The translations under genes and the position numbers were made by a program. Shown in pieces: positions 50,987-59,560 of a DNA stretch of 64,000 bases. Under the pieces are notes generated by a model, which did no database searches, was not told the DNA's origin, and saw nothing but the letters and a program-made list of their open reading frames with translations. The DNA comes from an uncultured Propionibacteriaceae bacterium (GTDB lineage Bacteria; Actinomycetota; Actinomycetes; Propionibacteriales; Propionibacteriaceae), in assembly GCA_937926975.1 (NCBI GenBank), contig CALBCJ010000011.1, forward strand, positions 1 to 64,000, given 5' to 3'. How positions within the stretch are numbered: position 1 is the stretch's first letter; every line of letters starts with the position of its first letter.

Positions 50987-51697
50987 CTAGCGGTTGCCGA
51001 AGAGGCCGCCGAGAATGTCGTCGACGATCCCGCCGCCCGGCGGCTGCGCCTGCTGCTGCGGGGTCTGCGGCTGCGGAGCGGGCTGGGCCTGCTGCTGCGG
51101 CTGCGGAGCGGGCTGTGGAGCCTGGCCGCCGAGCACCGGGCCCAGGCTGCCGCCACTCAGGATCGAGCCGAGGACCGAGCCCAGGACCGCGCCGCCGCCC
51201 GGCCCGGCCGGCTGCTGGGCCTGCCCGCCGAGCCCACCGGCCCGGATGTCACCGAGAATCCCCTGGTCACTGCCGCCGGGCGACTGCAGGCCGGTGCTGA
51301 TCCGCTGCGCCAGGTAGGCCAGCACGACCGGGGCCAGGAACCGCAGCAGCCGTCGGATCAGGTCCTGGCTGCTGCCGGTGCCGCTGCCCAGGGCCTGCGC
51401 CAGCGGTGCGATCTGGTCGCCGAAGATGTGCAGCACGATCTTCTCGCCGTCGTCGGTGTCGACATCGGCCAGGCTGAGCCCGCCCTGCAGCAGCGACGAG
51501 GTCTGGTGCTCCAGCAGGGCACCGGCGACGGCCGGCTCCTGCTCGGCATCGGAGGCGTTGTGCTGCAGCCCGCCGATCAGGGTCAGGACCGCGGCCCGCG
51601 CCGCCCTCTCGGCCTCCTGCAGGCTGACGCCCAGCTGCTCGGCCAGCTCGTCGACCGGGACCCGCTCAAGGATCTCATCAACAACAGTGGTGGACAC
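50987..51697 (-). CDS. DUF937-family protein
   Basis: 236 residues. The N-terminal 140 residues form the DUF937 (YidB-like) all-helical region (LAEQLGVSLQEAERAARAA, GLSLADVDTDDGEKIVLHIFG). A Gly/Gln/Pro-rich low-complexity stretch follows (GGQAPQPAPQPQQQAQPAP), and a GGGIVDDILGGLFGNR end repeats a motif seen in related proteins. Function unknown. GTG start with GGGAAA upstream. Followed after four bases by maf. Confidence 0.82.
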   Translation of the reverse strand: MSTTVVDEILERVPVDELAEQLGVSLQEAERAARAAVLTLIGGLQHNASDAEQEPAVAGALLEHQTSSLLQGGLSLADVDTDDGEKIVLHIFGDQIAPLAQALGSGTGSSQDLIRRLLRFLAPVVLAYLAQRISTGLQSPGGSDQGILGDIRAGGLGGQAQQPAGPGGGAVLGSVLGSILSGGSLGPVLGGQAPQPAPQPQQQAQPAPQPQTPQQQAQPPGGGIVDDILGGLFGNR

Positions 51698-51946
51698 AGG
51701 TTTCCCTTCATCGGTAGGTCATCCGCCAGACCTCACGGCCTGGGTGGAACGGGACAGGCACCGTACCTCCGGGCCACGTCCTGCCGACGCGCCCGGGTCG
51801 TACGGCCTTCGGGGCGTGGCGGCTGCGGCAGGAGTGGCCTCATCGACCCGGCAGACTCCGCCGGCCGTCTGGTCAGCGGTGGCGCGCAGATCGATCTCCA
51901 TGCAGGCACCTTACCTACCGGGAGCGGCCCGCAGACCCCGTCTGGT

Positions 51947-51952
51947 TAGGGT
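51947..51952 (+). promoter_or_regulatory. -10 box of birA, leaderless
   Basis: TAGGGT ends seven bases before the GTG at 51960, with no Shine-Dalgarno. The same arrangement as purN. Confidence 0.65.
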
Positions 51953-51959
51953 CTGTCCT

Positions 51960-52736
51960 GTGATCCTGAGCACGCAGACCCCGAGCGCACCCTGGCAGCG
52001 GGTGACGGTCGTTGAGCAGACGGAGTCCACCAACAGCGACCTGGCCCAGGCGGCGAGGTCCGGGGCTGGGACCGGAGAGGTGCTGGTGGCCTGGGAGCAG
52101 ACCGTCGGTCGGGGCCGGCTGGACCGGTCCTGGTCGAGCCCTCCCGGTACCTCGGTCAGCCTCTCGTTCCTGCTCCGGCCGGGGCAGCCCCAGGAGCAGT
52201 GGGGGCTGCTGCCGCTGGTGACCGGGCTCGGCGTCGCCGATGCCCTGGACGGCCTGGGGGTGGCCGCGGTCCTGAAGTGGCCCAACGACGTCCTGCTGCC
52301 GGCCGACGAGGAGCGCAAGGTCTGCGGAATCCTGGCCGAGGGGGTCGGCGGTCCGGAGCCGGGCGTGGTGGTCGGGCTGGGCGTCAACGTCCACCAGCGC
52401 CGCGACCAGCTGCCCGTCGACACCGCCACCTCGCTGCACCTGGCTGGCCTGGAGGTCTCCCGCGAGCAGGTCGTACGCGCGGTGCTGGACGGCATCGGGG
52501 CGGCGTACCTGGCCTGGGAGGCTGACGGCTGGGCGGCCGTCGGGCCCCGCTACCGGCGGCGCTGCGTGACGATCGGGCGCCAGGTCCGGGTCCTGCTGCC
52601 CGGCGACCAGCAGGTGGCCGGCGAGGTGGTCTCGGTGCTCGACGACGGCCGGCTCCAGCTGCGTACGGGTGGCCGGCTGGTCGCGTACGCAGCAGGCGAC
52701 GTCCAGCACGTACGGGCTGGGCTCAGCGGCCGGTAG
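51960..52736 (+). CDS. birA: Biotin-[acetyl-CoA-carboxylase] ligase
   Basis: 258 residues; joins biotin to carboxylase carrier domains. Biotin/lipoyl-ligase motifs: EQTESTNSDLAQAA, GEVLVAWEQTVGRGRLDRSW (with the adenylate loop), LKWPNDVLLP, KVCGILAEG, VVGLGVNVHQ. A C-terminal SH3-like domain follows (GRQVRVLLPGDQQVAGEVV). No N-terminal helix-turn-helix, so it is a monofunctional ligase. Leaderless GTG. Its end overlaps the next gene, on the other strand, by 14 bases. Confidence 0.94.
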   Translation: MILSTQTPSAPWQRVTVVEQTESTNSDLAQAARSGAGTGEVLVAWEQTVGRGRLDRSWSSPPGTSVSLSFLLRPGQPQEQWGLLPLVTGLGVADALDGLGVAAVLKWPNDVLLPADEERKVCGILAEGVGGPEPGVVVGLGVNVHQRRDQLPVDTATSLHLAGLEVSREQVVRAVLDGIGAAYLAWEADGWAAVGPRYRRRCVTIGRQVRVLLPGDQQVAGEVVSVLDDGRLQLRTGGRLVAYAAGDVQHVRAGLSGR

Positions 52737-53193
52737 CACCCACGAGCGGAGTCAGCTCCCCGTCCTCAGCCGCAGGGCCCAGCAGCCGCGCCGAGGAGAC
52801 CTGCTCGCGCTGGTCAACGAGGATCTCGACCGGCTCGGACCAGTCCATCGTCTCGTCACCCGCGCTGGAGCGGGTCTGCCAGCGGACCTGCATCGCGGCC
52901 CGCAGCCGGTGACCGTCAGGCCCCGATGTCACCTGCTCGGTGTGGAAGGTCGTGCGAGACGAGGTGATCACCGCCGGCAGCTCCAGCACGGAGCGCTTGA
53001 TCTGGCCCCCGGTGTCGACAGCGATGTGCTCCGGCAACCGGGCGTTGGGCGGCGCGGTCCAGTAGCTGTCCAGCGTGGCTGCCAGCTCGTCCAGCTGAGC
53101 GCTGAACCGCGGCTGCTCCGGGCGCACCAGCATGATCACCACGGCGCTCACCAGGCACAGACCGGCACCGACCCACCACAGCCGCCTCAGCAT
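52723..53193 (-). CDS. Hypothetical membrane-anchored protein
   Basis: 156 residues. One N-terminal hydrophobic segment (RLWWVGAGLCLVSAVVIMLV) acts as anchor or signal. The rest is a predicted extracellular domain with mixed strands (SVLELPAVITSSRTTFHTEQ, RLRAAMQVRWQTRSS, MDWSEPVEILVDQREQVSS). Not recognised. ATG start six bases after TAGAGT, so probably leaderless. It overlaps birA tail to tail. Confidence 0.65.
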   Translation of the reverse strand: MLRRLWWVGAGLCLVSAVVIMLVRPEQPRFSAQLDELAATLDSYWTAPPNARLPEHIAVDTGGQIKRSVLELPAVITSSRTTFHTEQVTSGPDGHRLRAAMQVRWQTRSSAGDETMDWSEPVEILVDQREQVSSARLLGPAAEDGELTPLVGATGR

Positions 53194-53199
53194 GGCGGG

Positions 53200-53205
53200 A
53201 CTCTA
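53200..53205 (-). promoter_or_regulatory. -10 box of hypothetical gene, leaderless
   Basis: On the minus strand TAGAGT ends six bases before the ATG at 53193. Confidence 0.5.
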
Positions 53206-53242
53206 CCCACGCCCGCGGCGTCGGCAAGAGCCCCCACGCCGG

Positions 53243-53275
53243 CTTGATCGCCGCCGCCTGCGAAGCGGCCGAGCC
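53243..53275. repeat. Rearranged copy of the hairpin repeat
   Basis: On the minus strand GGCGGCGGCGATCAAG is identical to 8633-8648. The adjoining plus-strand GCGAAGCGGCCGAGCC matches 8609-8624 with one change. The two halves are in opposite orientation to each other, unlike the copy at 8598. Confidence 0.5.
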
Positions 53276-53282
53276 CGGGCAG

Positions 53283-54368
53283 TCAGGCACAGCGGTCGAG
53301 CCCAGCCACCATCTCGGCGGTGAAGCCGGAGCAGGTGGCGCTGCCGCCCAGGTCGGGGGTGCTGACCCCCGCGGCGACGGTCTCGTCGACAGCGTGCTCG
53401 ACCAGCCGGGCCGCCTGGGCCAGGGCCTGGTCCTGGTGCCGGTCGGCCAGCCAGTCCAGCAGCATCGCCACCGACAGCACCATGCCGACCGGGTTGGCCC
53501 GGTCCTGGCCGGCGATGTCGGGCGCCGAGCCGTGGCTGGCCTGCGCCATCGCCCGCTCGGCGGAGGCGTTGAGCGAGGGCGCCACCCCGAGCGAGCCGGC
53601 CAGCTCGCCGGTCAGGTCCGACAGGATGTCGCCGAACATGTTCTCGGTCACCACCACGTCGACCTCGGCGGCATGGCGCAGCAGGTGCACGGTGAAGGCG
53701 TCGATGTGGAACTGGTCGACGCTGACCTCAGGGAAGTCGCGGCCCACCTCCAGACAGACGTCGCGGAACATGCCGGTCGTCAGCCGCAGAACATTGGCCT
53801 TGTGGACGATGGTGAGCCGGCGCCGGCGGCGGGCTGCAGCGGCGAAGGCGGCCCGGGCGATCCGCTCGCAGCCGGCCCGGGTGATGATGCCCATCGCGAT
53901 CGCCACGTCTGGGGTCGGCATGAGCTCGCCGCTGCCCCGGTACGTCGAGCGGTCGGCGTAGAAGCCCTCGGTGTTCTCCCGGTAGATCACCAGGTCGATT
54001 CCCGGAGCCAGGGGAGTGCTGCCGGCGACCGGTCGGGCCGGGCGGATGTTGGCGAACAGGTCGAAGTGCTTGCGGATGGTGCCCGACGGGTTGAGCCGGG
54101 AGCGGTACGGCTCCGGGTAGGAGGCGCTGTCGTGCGGGCCCAGGACCCAGCCGTCAGTGCTGGCGAGGGCTTCCAGGGTGCTGGTCGGGACCGGGGCGCC
54201 GTGGGACTCGATCGCGGCCTGCCCGAGCGGCAGCTCGAGCCAGCGGACCGGGGCGGCTCCGGCGGCGGCCAGGGCTGCGTCCGCGACCCGTACCGCGGCC
54301 GGCACGATCTCGGGCCCGATCCCGTCGCCGGCCAGGACGCCGAGGGTGTAGCGCGGTTCCATCGCCAT
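53283..54368 (-). CDS. Isopropylmalate/isocitrate dehydrogenase family enzyme
   Basis: 361 residues of the beta-decarboxylating dehydrogenase family, closest in look to 3-isopropylmalate and tartrate dehydrogenases. Visible: LGVLAGDGIGPEIVP, the Arg-rich substrate region RSRLNPSGTIRKHFDLFANIRP, YRENTEGFYAD, VHKANVLRLTTGMF (catalytic Lys), VVVTENMFGDILSDLTGEL (metal Asp) and GSAPDIAGQDRANPVGM. The leucine role (leuB) is plausible but leuC/D are not nearby. Start ATG 54368, with AGGAG before it. Confidence 0.9.
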   Translation of the reverse strand: MAMEPRYTLGVLAGDGIGPEIVPAAVRVADAALAAAGAAPVRWLELPLGQAAIESHGAPVPTSTLEALASTDGWVLGPHDSASYPEPYRSRLNPSGTIRKHFDLFANIRPARPVAGSTPLAPGIDLVIYRENTEGFYADRSTYRGSGELMPTPDVAIAMGIITRAGCERIARAAFAAAARRRRRLTIVHKANVLRLTTGMFRDVCLEVGRDFPEVSVDQFHIDAFTVHLLRHAAEVDVVVTENMFGDILSDLTGELAGSLGVAPSLNASAERAMAQASHGSAPDIAGQDRANPVGMVLSVAMLLDWLADRHQDQALAQAARLVEHAVDETVAAGVSTPDLGGSATCSGFTAEMVAGLDRCA

Positions 54369-54476
54369 GAGGGCTCCTTTTTTGCGGTCGGCGGCCGGTG
54401 GCAGCCAGCTGGAGAAAGACCCGGTCTGGTCCGGTCCTCCGGCGGCTGCGCGAGCCCCCTGGAGGTACCGCCGAGA

Positions 54477-54920
54477 CTACGCCCGGTGCCGGAAGATCAC
54501 GGCCCGCTGCACGATGAAGTTCACCGTGGTCGCGACGCCCTGGGCGGTGACGAAGCCGACCACCTGGGCGGTCCTGGTGCCCCACCGGGCGTCCAGCCAC
54601 CCGAACATCCACGCGAACAGGCCGACCTGGACCACGAACGTGGTCCCGTACAGGGCGAGCACCGCGGTGAAGGTCTTCGGTGAGCCGTCGGCCTGGAAGG
54701 TCCAGCGCCGGTTCATCAGGTACGCGGTGGTGGTGCCGGCCACGAAGGAGAGCGCCTTGGCCGGGGTGTGCCCCAGCCCCAGCGCCATCAGTCCTGTCAG
54801 CAGCCCGAAGTCCACCACCGCGGAGACCCCCCCGACGAGGACGAAGCGGACCAGCTGGGTCTGCAGCCTGAGCCGCGGCTCGGGCCGGCCCACCTCCTGG
54901 CCGGTCTGCTGGCCGGTCAC
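54477..54920 (-). CDS. GtrA-family membrane protein
   Basis: 147 residues with four membrane segments. The GtrA pattern is visible: QLVRFVLVGGVSAVVDFGLL, FVAGTTTAYLMNRRWTF, and the last segment with VATTVNFIVQRAVIFR. The family moves lipid-linked sugars across the membrane for envelope glycosylation. GTG start. It is 22 bases after the PH-domain gene on the same strand, so probably co-transcribed with it. Confidence 0.9.
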   Translation of the reverse strand: MTGQQTGQEVGRPEPRLRLQTQLVRFVLVGGVSAVVDFGLLTGLMALGLGHTPAKALSFVAGTTTAYLMNRRWTFQADGSPKTFTAVLALYGTTFVVQVGLFAWMFGWLDARWGTRTAQVVGFVTAQGVATTVNFIVQRAVIFRHRA

Positions 54921-54942
54921 CGGCGGCTCAGCGCCGAGTGGC

Positions 54943-55455
54943 TCAATGGTCGGCTCTCGGGTCGGTGTCGGTCAGCATCAGCTCTGCCAGCTGCCGGTGC
55001 ACGGAGGTGATGTCGGGCAGGTCGGGCAGGGTGAGCGGGTCCTCGGCGGCGGTGGTGAGCACCAGGGTCCCGCAGCCAAGGGCCCGGTCGCTCAGCGAGC
55101 GCTGGTACTCCACGTTGTTGATCCGGATCAGCGGCAGGTCGTGGCCGACCTGGTTGAGGATTCCGCGGCGGGTGATCAGGCGCCGGTTGGTGACCGTGTA
55201 CGTGGTGCTGTACCAGCGCAGGAACGGTGCCAGGGTGGCCACCAGGACCACCAGCAGCGCCACCACCCCGATCACGGTATTGATCCAGGTGTGGTACTCG
55301 GGCGGTGCCTTGGGGGTCCCGAAGCCCATGGCCACCCCGGCCAGCAGGCAGGTGACCACGAAAGCCAGGAACGGACCGACCAGAGCCTTCCAGTGAGGCC
55401 GGATGTGGATCACCACCGACTCACCGGTCCCCAGCTCCTTCTTCGACAACGCCAT
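54943..55455 (-). CDS. Bacterial PH-domain membrane protein (DUF304-like)
   Basis: 170 residues. Two membrane segments (VGPFLAFVVTCLLAGVAMGF and TVIGVVALLVVLVATLAPFL) are followed by a YdbS-type PH domain (YTVTNRRLITRRGILNQVGHDLPL cut short: YTVTNRRLITRRGI, LIRINNVEYQRSLSDRA, TLVLTTAAEDPLTLPDL). The ATG is 20 codons before the first strand (RPHWKALVG). Function unknown; common in actinobacteria. First gene of a unit with GtrA. Confidence 0.88.
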   Translation of the reverse strand: MALSKKELGTGESVVIHIRPHWKALVGPFLAFVVTCLLAGVAMGFGTPKAPPEYHTWINTVIGVVALLVVLVATLAPFLRWYSTTYTVTNRRLITRRGILNQVGHDLPLIRINNVEYQRSLSDRALGCGTLVLTTAAEDPLTLPDLPDITSVHRQLAELMLTDTDPRADH

Positions 55456-55499
55456 GGGTCAAGCCTCCCACGCGTCGGGGCAGGGCACAGCGGAGGGGC

Positions 55500-55574
55500 G
55501 TGAAGACTGAACGGCTCCTGGCGCTGTACGAGCAGCTGCGCACCGGCGCGGAGGTGCCAGACGCTGCGGGCTGA
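55500..55574 (+). CDS. Possible 24-residue ORF
   Basis: GTG, then KTERLLALYEQLRTGAEVPD and four more residues before TGA. GAGGGG lies directly before the GTG, too close for a good Shine-Dalgarno. It has native codon preference but no other support. The rest of 55456-55700 shows no gene. Confidence 0.2.
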   Translation: MKTERLLALYEQLRTGAEVPDAAG

Positions 55575-55700
55575 CCCGGACCGGACCGCTGACGGCGGTC
55601 TGCCCCGTACGGGGGCGAGGACTCATCACGGACCGGTCCCGGCGGGCACCGGTCTCGACGCGCTCTGGTGCCGGCGGTGCGGCGGCGGGACCGGCCCGGC

Positions 55701-56834
55701 TCAGACCACTTCCAGGTCGCCGATCCGGACCGTCCGCATCGCCTCGCGGTAGTAGTCGAGCAGCTGGTCGCAGATGTACTCCCAGGTCCGGTGCTCGACG
55801 CTGGCCCGGGCCTGGCGCCCTAGCAGCCGGCGGTGCTTGGCGTCGCTGGTCAGCCGCTCGACGCTGGCCCGCAGCCCGGCCAGGTCACCCGGCTCGTACA
55901 GGTAGCCGGTCACCCCCGGCTCGACCAGGTCGACCGGGCCGCCGCAGCACGGCGCCACCACCGCCAGCCCGCAGGCCTCAGCCTCCTGGATCGACTGGCC
56001 GAAGGTCTCCAGCTCGCCGGGGTGGCAGAAGAGGTCCATGCTGGCCACCGCCCGGGGCAGCTCGTTGCCGCCGAGCTTGCCGAGGAAGGCGGCGCTGGGC
56101 AGGGCCTCCTCCAGCTCCTCACGCTGCGGCCCGTCGCCGACGACCACGATCCGGGTCCTGGGCAGGTCGGCCAGCACCGTCAGGTCGGTGACCTGCTTCT
56201 CCGGCGCCAGCCGGCCCATGTACCCGATCAGCACCTCGCCGGCCGGGGCCAGCTCGGCGCGCAGGGCCGGGTCGCGGTGGCGGGGGTGGAAGCGGTCGGC
56301 GTTCACGCCTCGGCGCCAGATCTTGACCCGCGGCACCGACCGCTCCCGCAGCTGCTCGGCGGTGACGCTCGACGGAGCCAGGTTGATCGTGGCCAGGGAG
56401 TGGATCTGCCGGATCCGGTACCACAGCAGGGACTGCACCCGGCCCCAGCCGTAGCGGGCCGCGTACGAGGCGATCTCGGTCTGGTACACGGCGACCGACG
56501 GGATCGACATCCGGCTGGTGGCCAGGACGGCGTTGTACCCCATCGCGAAGGGGGCCGCCAGGTGCACCACGTCCGGGCCCCAGTCGGCGAAGATCCGCTC
56601 GAAGCGGGAGGTCAGCGACAGCCCGATCCGGACGTCGGAGTAGACCGGCAGGCTGAGCGCGCTCATGGTCTGCACCGGGAAGCCCTCGTACGAGGTGGGC
56701 ACCGGGTCGTCGGCCGGAGCGACCACCATCGCCTCGTGGCCGCGGGCGCGCAGGTGCTCCAGGACCCGCAGCACCGAGTTGGTCACGCCGTTGACCTGTG
56801 GCAGGAAGCTCTCGGCGACGATGGCAACGCGCAC
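55701..56834 (-). CDS. GT4-family glycosyltransferase (mannosyltransferase-like)
   Basis: 377 residues with two Rossmann halves (GT-B fold). N-terminal VAIVAESFLPQVNGVTNSVL, DVVHLAAPFAMGYNAV and YQTEIASYAARY; C-terminal IGYMGRLAPEKQVTDL, VVVGDGPQREELE, and the donor-binding FCHPGELETFGQSIQEAEACG with paired Glu. It resembles PimB-type and other alpha-mannosyltransferases of envelope glycolipids. The start is a leaderless GTG, six bases after TACGAT; the frame is open upstream on this strand but overlaps the helicase gene's N-terminus. It is divergent from the DEAD-box gene. Confidence 0.9.
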   Translation of the reverse strand: MRVAIVAESFLPQVNGVTNSVLRVLEHLRARGHEAMVVAPADDPVPTSYEGFPVQTMSALSLPVYSDVRIGLSLTSRFERIFADWGPDVVHLAAPFAMGYNAVLATSRMSIPSVAVYQTEIASYAARYGWGRVQSLLWYRIRQIHSLATINLAPSSVTAEQLRERSVPRVKIWRRGVNADRFHPRHRDPALRAELAPAGEVLIGYMGRLAPEKQVTDLTVLADLPRTRIVVVGDGPQREELEEALPSAAFLGKLGGNELPRAVASMDLFCHPGELETFGQSIQEAEACGLAVVAPCCGGPVDLVEPGVTGYLYEPGDLAGLRASVERLTSDAKHRRLLGRQARASVEHRTWEYICDQLLDYYREAMRTVRIGDLEVV

Positions 56835-56840
56835 GCCTGG

Positions 56841-56846
56841 ATCGTA
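56841..56846 (-). promoter_or_regulatory. -10 box of the glycosyltransferase, leaderless
   Basis: TACGAT on the minus strand ends six bases before the GTG at 56834. Confidence 0.55.
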
Positions 56847-56926
56847 ACCCGGGGAAGGGCTTGGGCGTGACCCGAGGCCGCTAGCGGCGATGCTGCGAGC
56901 GGCGCTGAGAAGCGGCTCAGCGCTGG

Positions 56927-56932
56927 TAGTCT
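56927..56932 (+). promoter_or_regulatory. Possible -10 box of the DEAD-box helicase gene
   Basis: TAGTCT, leaving a leader of about 70 bases before the ATG at 57008. Cold-shock-type helicase genes often have long leaders, but no specific element is recognised. Confidence 0.4.
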
Positions 56933-57007
56933 GGTGCAGCCCGGGTGCGAGGTGCACCCCGAGAAGCCTGGCGCGGGGTCCGCGTCCACTGGCGAGAGAA
57001 GCGTGAG

Positions 57008-59038
57008 ATGCCCCATCTGCCGTCCCGGCCGTCGCGTGCGCCCGGATCCACGAAGGCCCGCTGGTCCGCCGAGCAGCGCCAGGCCCGGGGCCGCGGCAAG
57101 CCGGCGCCCGCCGACCGTACGCCGGTCGGGTCGCGCCCCGAGCGGCAGCAGGACCGTCCCCGCGGGGCCGCCCCGCGGCGCGCGTACGAGTCGGGGCCGG
57201 ACCAGGACCGTCGCCGCGAGGCTCGCGGCCCGAGGATGCCGGCCGCCCGCTGGTCCGGCCGCGAGAACCGAGGCTCGGCTCCGCGGAGCCGGCCGCAGGC
57301 CGCCTGGCAGCAGGAGCGAGACCAGCAGGGCCAGGGCCGGCGCGACGACGAGCGGAGGTTCCGGTCCGGGCGCCGAGACGAGAAGCCCGGGCACCGGCCC
57401 GGCCGAGACAAGCGGACCGGCTGGTCCGGGCGGCCGCAGCGGGCATGGCAGCCGCAGCGGGCCGAGCAGCGTGACGAGGAGCAGCGCTGGAGCGAGCAGC
57501 CGCAGCGGGCCTGGCGCCCCCAGCGGGGCGAGCAGACGGACAGGTCGGACCGCCGGTCGGGGCCGCGGGCCGGTACCCGCCGGTGGGGGCCACGGCGCGG
57601 GGAGCGCTCAGAGCGCCGGGAAGCCGGGCGGGGCCGCCCGGCCGGTCGCCCGTACCCAGACCGCCAGGCGGACCGGCGCCGCCCGCGCCCAGGCGACGAC
57701 CGCTCCCACCCCGTGACCGGCGCCGACCAGATGGGCTGGGCCCCGGTCACCGAGGTGCCCCGGGCCGAGGCGCCGGCCGGGTCCGGCTTCGCGGCCCTCG
57801 GACTGCCCACCGAGCTGGTCGAGGTCCTGGCCGGGCAGGGGATCGTGACCCCGTTCCCGATCCAGCAGGCCACCATCGGCGACGCTCTCGCCGGGCGTGA
57901 CGTGCTGGGCCGCGGCCGGACCGGGTCGGGCAAGACCCTGGGCTTCGGGCTGCCGATGCTGGCCCGCCTCGATGCCGACGACCGGCTCGGGGTCCGTGGG
58001 CTGGTCCTGGTCCCGACCCGCGAGCTCGCGGTCCAGGTCGCCGACGTCCTCGCGCCGCTGGCGCACGCGCTCACCATGAGTGTCGCGCTGGTGGCCGGCG
58101 GGATGGCGTACGGGCCGCAGATCCGGGCCTTCGAGCGCGGCGTCGACGTGGTGGTGGCGACCCCGGGCCGGCTGGTGGACCTGATCGAGCAGGGGGCGGC
58201 CGACCTGTCAACGGTGCAGGTCACCGTGCTCGACGAGGCCGACCACATGGCCGAGCTGGGCTTCTGGGACGCGGTGACCACGATCGTCGACGCCACCCCC
58301 GCCGGCGGGCAGCGGCTGCTGTTCTCGGCGACCCTTGACGAGGCCATCGACCGTCTGGTCCAGCGCTACCTGCACCGGCCGGTGACCCACGAGGTCGACC
58401 CGGGCACGGCCTCGGTGAGCAGCATGAAGCACCTGTTCTGGGTGGTGGCGCCGCACCAGAAGAACCAGCTGGTGAACCAGGTCGCGGCCTCCGGGCGCGG
58501 CCGGACCCTGGTCTTCGTCCGGACCCAGGCCGGCGCCGACCGGGTCGCCGAGCGGTTCCGGGCGGCCGGGATCATGGCCGGCGCGCTGCACGGCGGGCTG
58601 CGGCAGGGGGCCCGGGCCCGGGTCCTGGGCGCCTTCCGCGACGGCAGCCTGCCGGTGCTGGTCGCGACCGATGTCGCCGCCCGCGGAATCCACGTCGACG
58701 ACGTCGCGCTGGTGCTGCAGGCCGATCCTCCGGCGAGCAGCAAGGGCTACCTGCACCGGGCCGGGCGGACCGCTCGGGCCGGCAGCGACGGGGTGGTGGT
58801 GAGCGTGCTGCTGCGCCACCAGCGGCGGCTAGTCGCCCAGAGCTGCCGCCAGGCCGGCCTGGAGGCCGACTTCGTCCCAGTCGTCCCCGACGACGAGACC
58901 GTGACCGGGCTGGTCGGCGCCTGGACCGAGCGCGAGCCAGTCCCCGAGGCCGCGTACGAGGCCCTGGTCGCGCCCCGCCCGGCGCCCCGGCGTCCGCGAC
59001 GTGGACCACACCCGGGAGCGGGCCGTCGCCGGCGGTGA
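57008..59038 (+). CDS. DEAD-box RNA helicase with long Arg/Gly-rich N-terminus
   Basis: 676 residues. Residues 1-250 are disordered and very basic, with repeats like PQRAWQPQRAEQR and PQRAWRPQRGEQ. The helicase core follows: FPIQQATIGDAL (Q motif), GRTGSGKT (motif I, near 306), PTRELA, TPGRL, DEADHM (motif II, near 407), SATL (III), then VFVRTQ, ATDVAARGIHVDD and HRAGRTARAG. A basic Arg-rich end closes it. It would remodel structured RNA. The ATG at 57008 is chosen for fit to GAGAAG; it precedes the tsa operon by 30 bases. Confidence 0.94.
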   Translation: MPHLPSRPSRAPGSTKARWSAEQRQARGRGKPAPADRTPVGSRPERQQDRPRGAAPRRAYESGPDQDRRREARGPRMPAARWSGRENRGSAPRSRPQAAWQQERDQQGQGRRDDERRFRSGRRDEKPGHRPGRDKRTGWSGRPQRAWQPQRAEQRDEEQRWSEQPQRAWRPQRGEQTDRSDRRSGPRAGTRRWGPRRGERSERREAGRGRPAGRPYPDRQADRRRPRPGDDRSHPVTGADQMGWAPVTEVPRAEAPAGSGFAALGLPTELVEVLAGQGIVTPFPIQQATIGDALAGRDVLGRGRTGSGKTLGFGLPMLARLDADDRLGVRGLVLVPTRELAVQVADVLAPLAHALTMSVALVAGGMAYGPQIRAFERGVDVVVATPGRLVDLIEQGAADLSTVQVTVLDEADHMAELGFWDAVTTIVDATPAGGQRLLFSATLDEAIDRLVQRYLHRPVTHEVDPGTASVSSMKHLFWVVAPHQKNQLVNQVAASGRGRTLVFVRTQAGADRVAERFRAAGIMAGALHGGLRQGARARVLGAFRDGSLPVLVATDVAARGIHVDDVALVLQADPPASSKGYLHRAGRTARAGSDGVVVSVLLRHQRRLVAQSCRQAGLEADFVPVVPDDETVTGLVGAWTEREPVPEAAYEALVAPRPAPRRPRRGPHPGAGRRRR

Positions 59039-59068
59039 GAGTCGTAGCATGCTCGCGACCGAAGGAGG

Positions 59069-59560
59069 ATGCCCTTGCCGAGCCTGACCGTGCCGACCGC
59101 GGCCGACATGCACGTGCTCGGACGTCGCCTCGCCCGGCAGCTGCGAGCCGGTGACCTGGTGCTCGTGACCGGGCCCCTGGGGGCCGGCAAGACCGCCCTC
59201 ACCCAGGGGATCGGGGCCGGCCTTGAGGTCGAGGGCCCGGTCATCTCACCGACCTTCGTGATCTCCCGGGTCCACCGGCCCACCGGCGCCGGCCCGGCGC
59301 TGGTGCACGTCGACGCGTACCGGCTGGGAGCCCTCGCCGAGGTCGACGACCTCGACCTGGACGAGTCCCTGGAGACCTCCGTCACCGTCATCGAGTGGGG
59401 CGAGGGCAAGGCCGAGCAGCTGTCCGACAGCCGCCTCGAGGTGAGCATCGACCGGTCGGCCGCCGACGAGACCCGCCTGGTCACCGTGACCGCAACCGGG
59501 CCCCGCTGGGACGGTGCCGCCCTGGATCTGGGGCCTGGGGCCGAGGAGGGTGATGTCTGA
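59069..59560 (+). CDS. tsaE: tRNA t6A ATPase TsaE
   Basis: 163 residues (161 if it starts at TTG 59075). P-loop VTGPLGAGKTALTQGIG near 34-50; SPTFVISRVH; the Walker B-like VHVDAYRLGALAEVDDL; VIEWGEG. TsaE is the ATPase partner of TsaB/TsaD in making N6-threonylcarbamoyl adenosine in tRNA. AAGGAGG (59062-59068) touches the ATG at 59069 but is six bases before TTG 59075, which may be the real start. It opens a unit of overlapping genes. Confidence 0.93.
   Translation: MPLPSLTVPTAADMHVLGRRLARQLRAGDLVLVTGPLGAGKTALTQGIGAGLEVEGPVISPTFVISRVHRPTGAGPALVHVDAYRLGALAEVDDLDLDESLETSVTVIEWGEGKAEQLSDSRLEVSIDRSAADETRLVTVTATGPRWDGAALDLGPGAEEGDV

Noticed and set aside
56835..57593. Upstream extension of the glycosyltransferase frame
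   Set aside because: It is antisense to the DEAD-box N-terminus, and a leaderless GTG with TACGAT lies at 56834.
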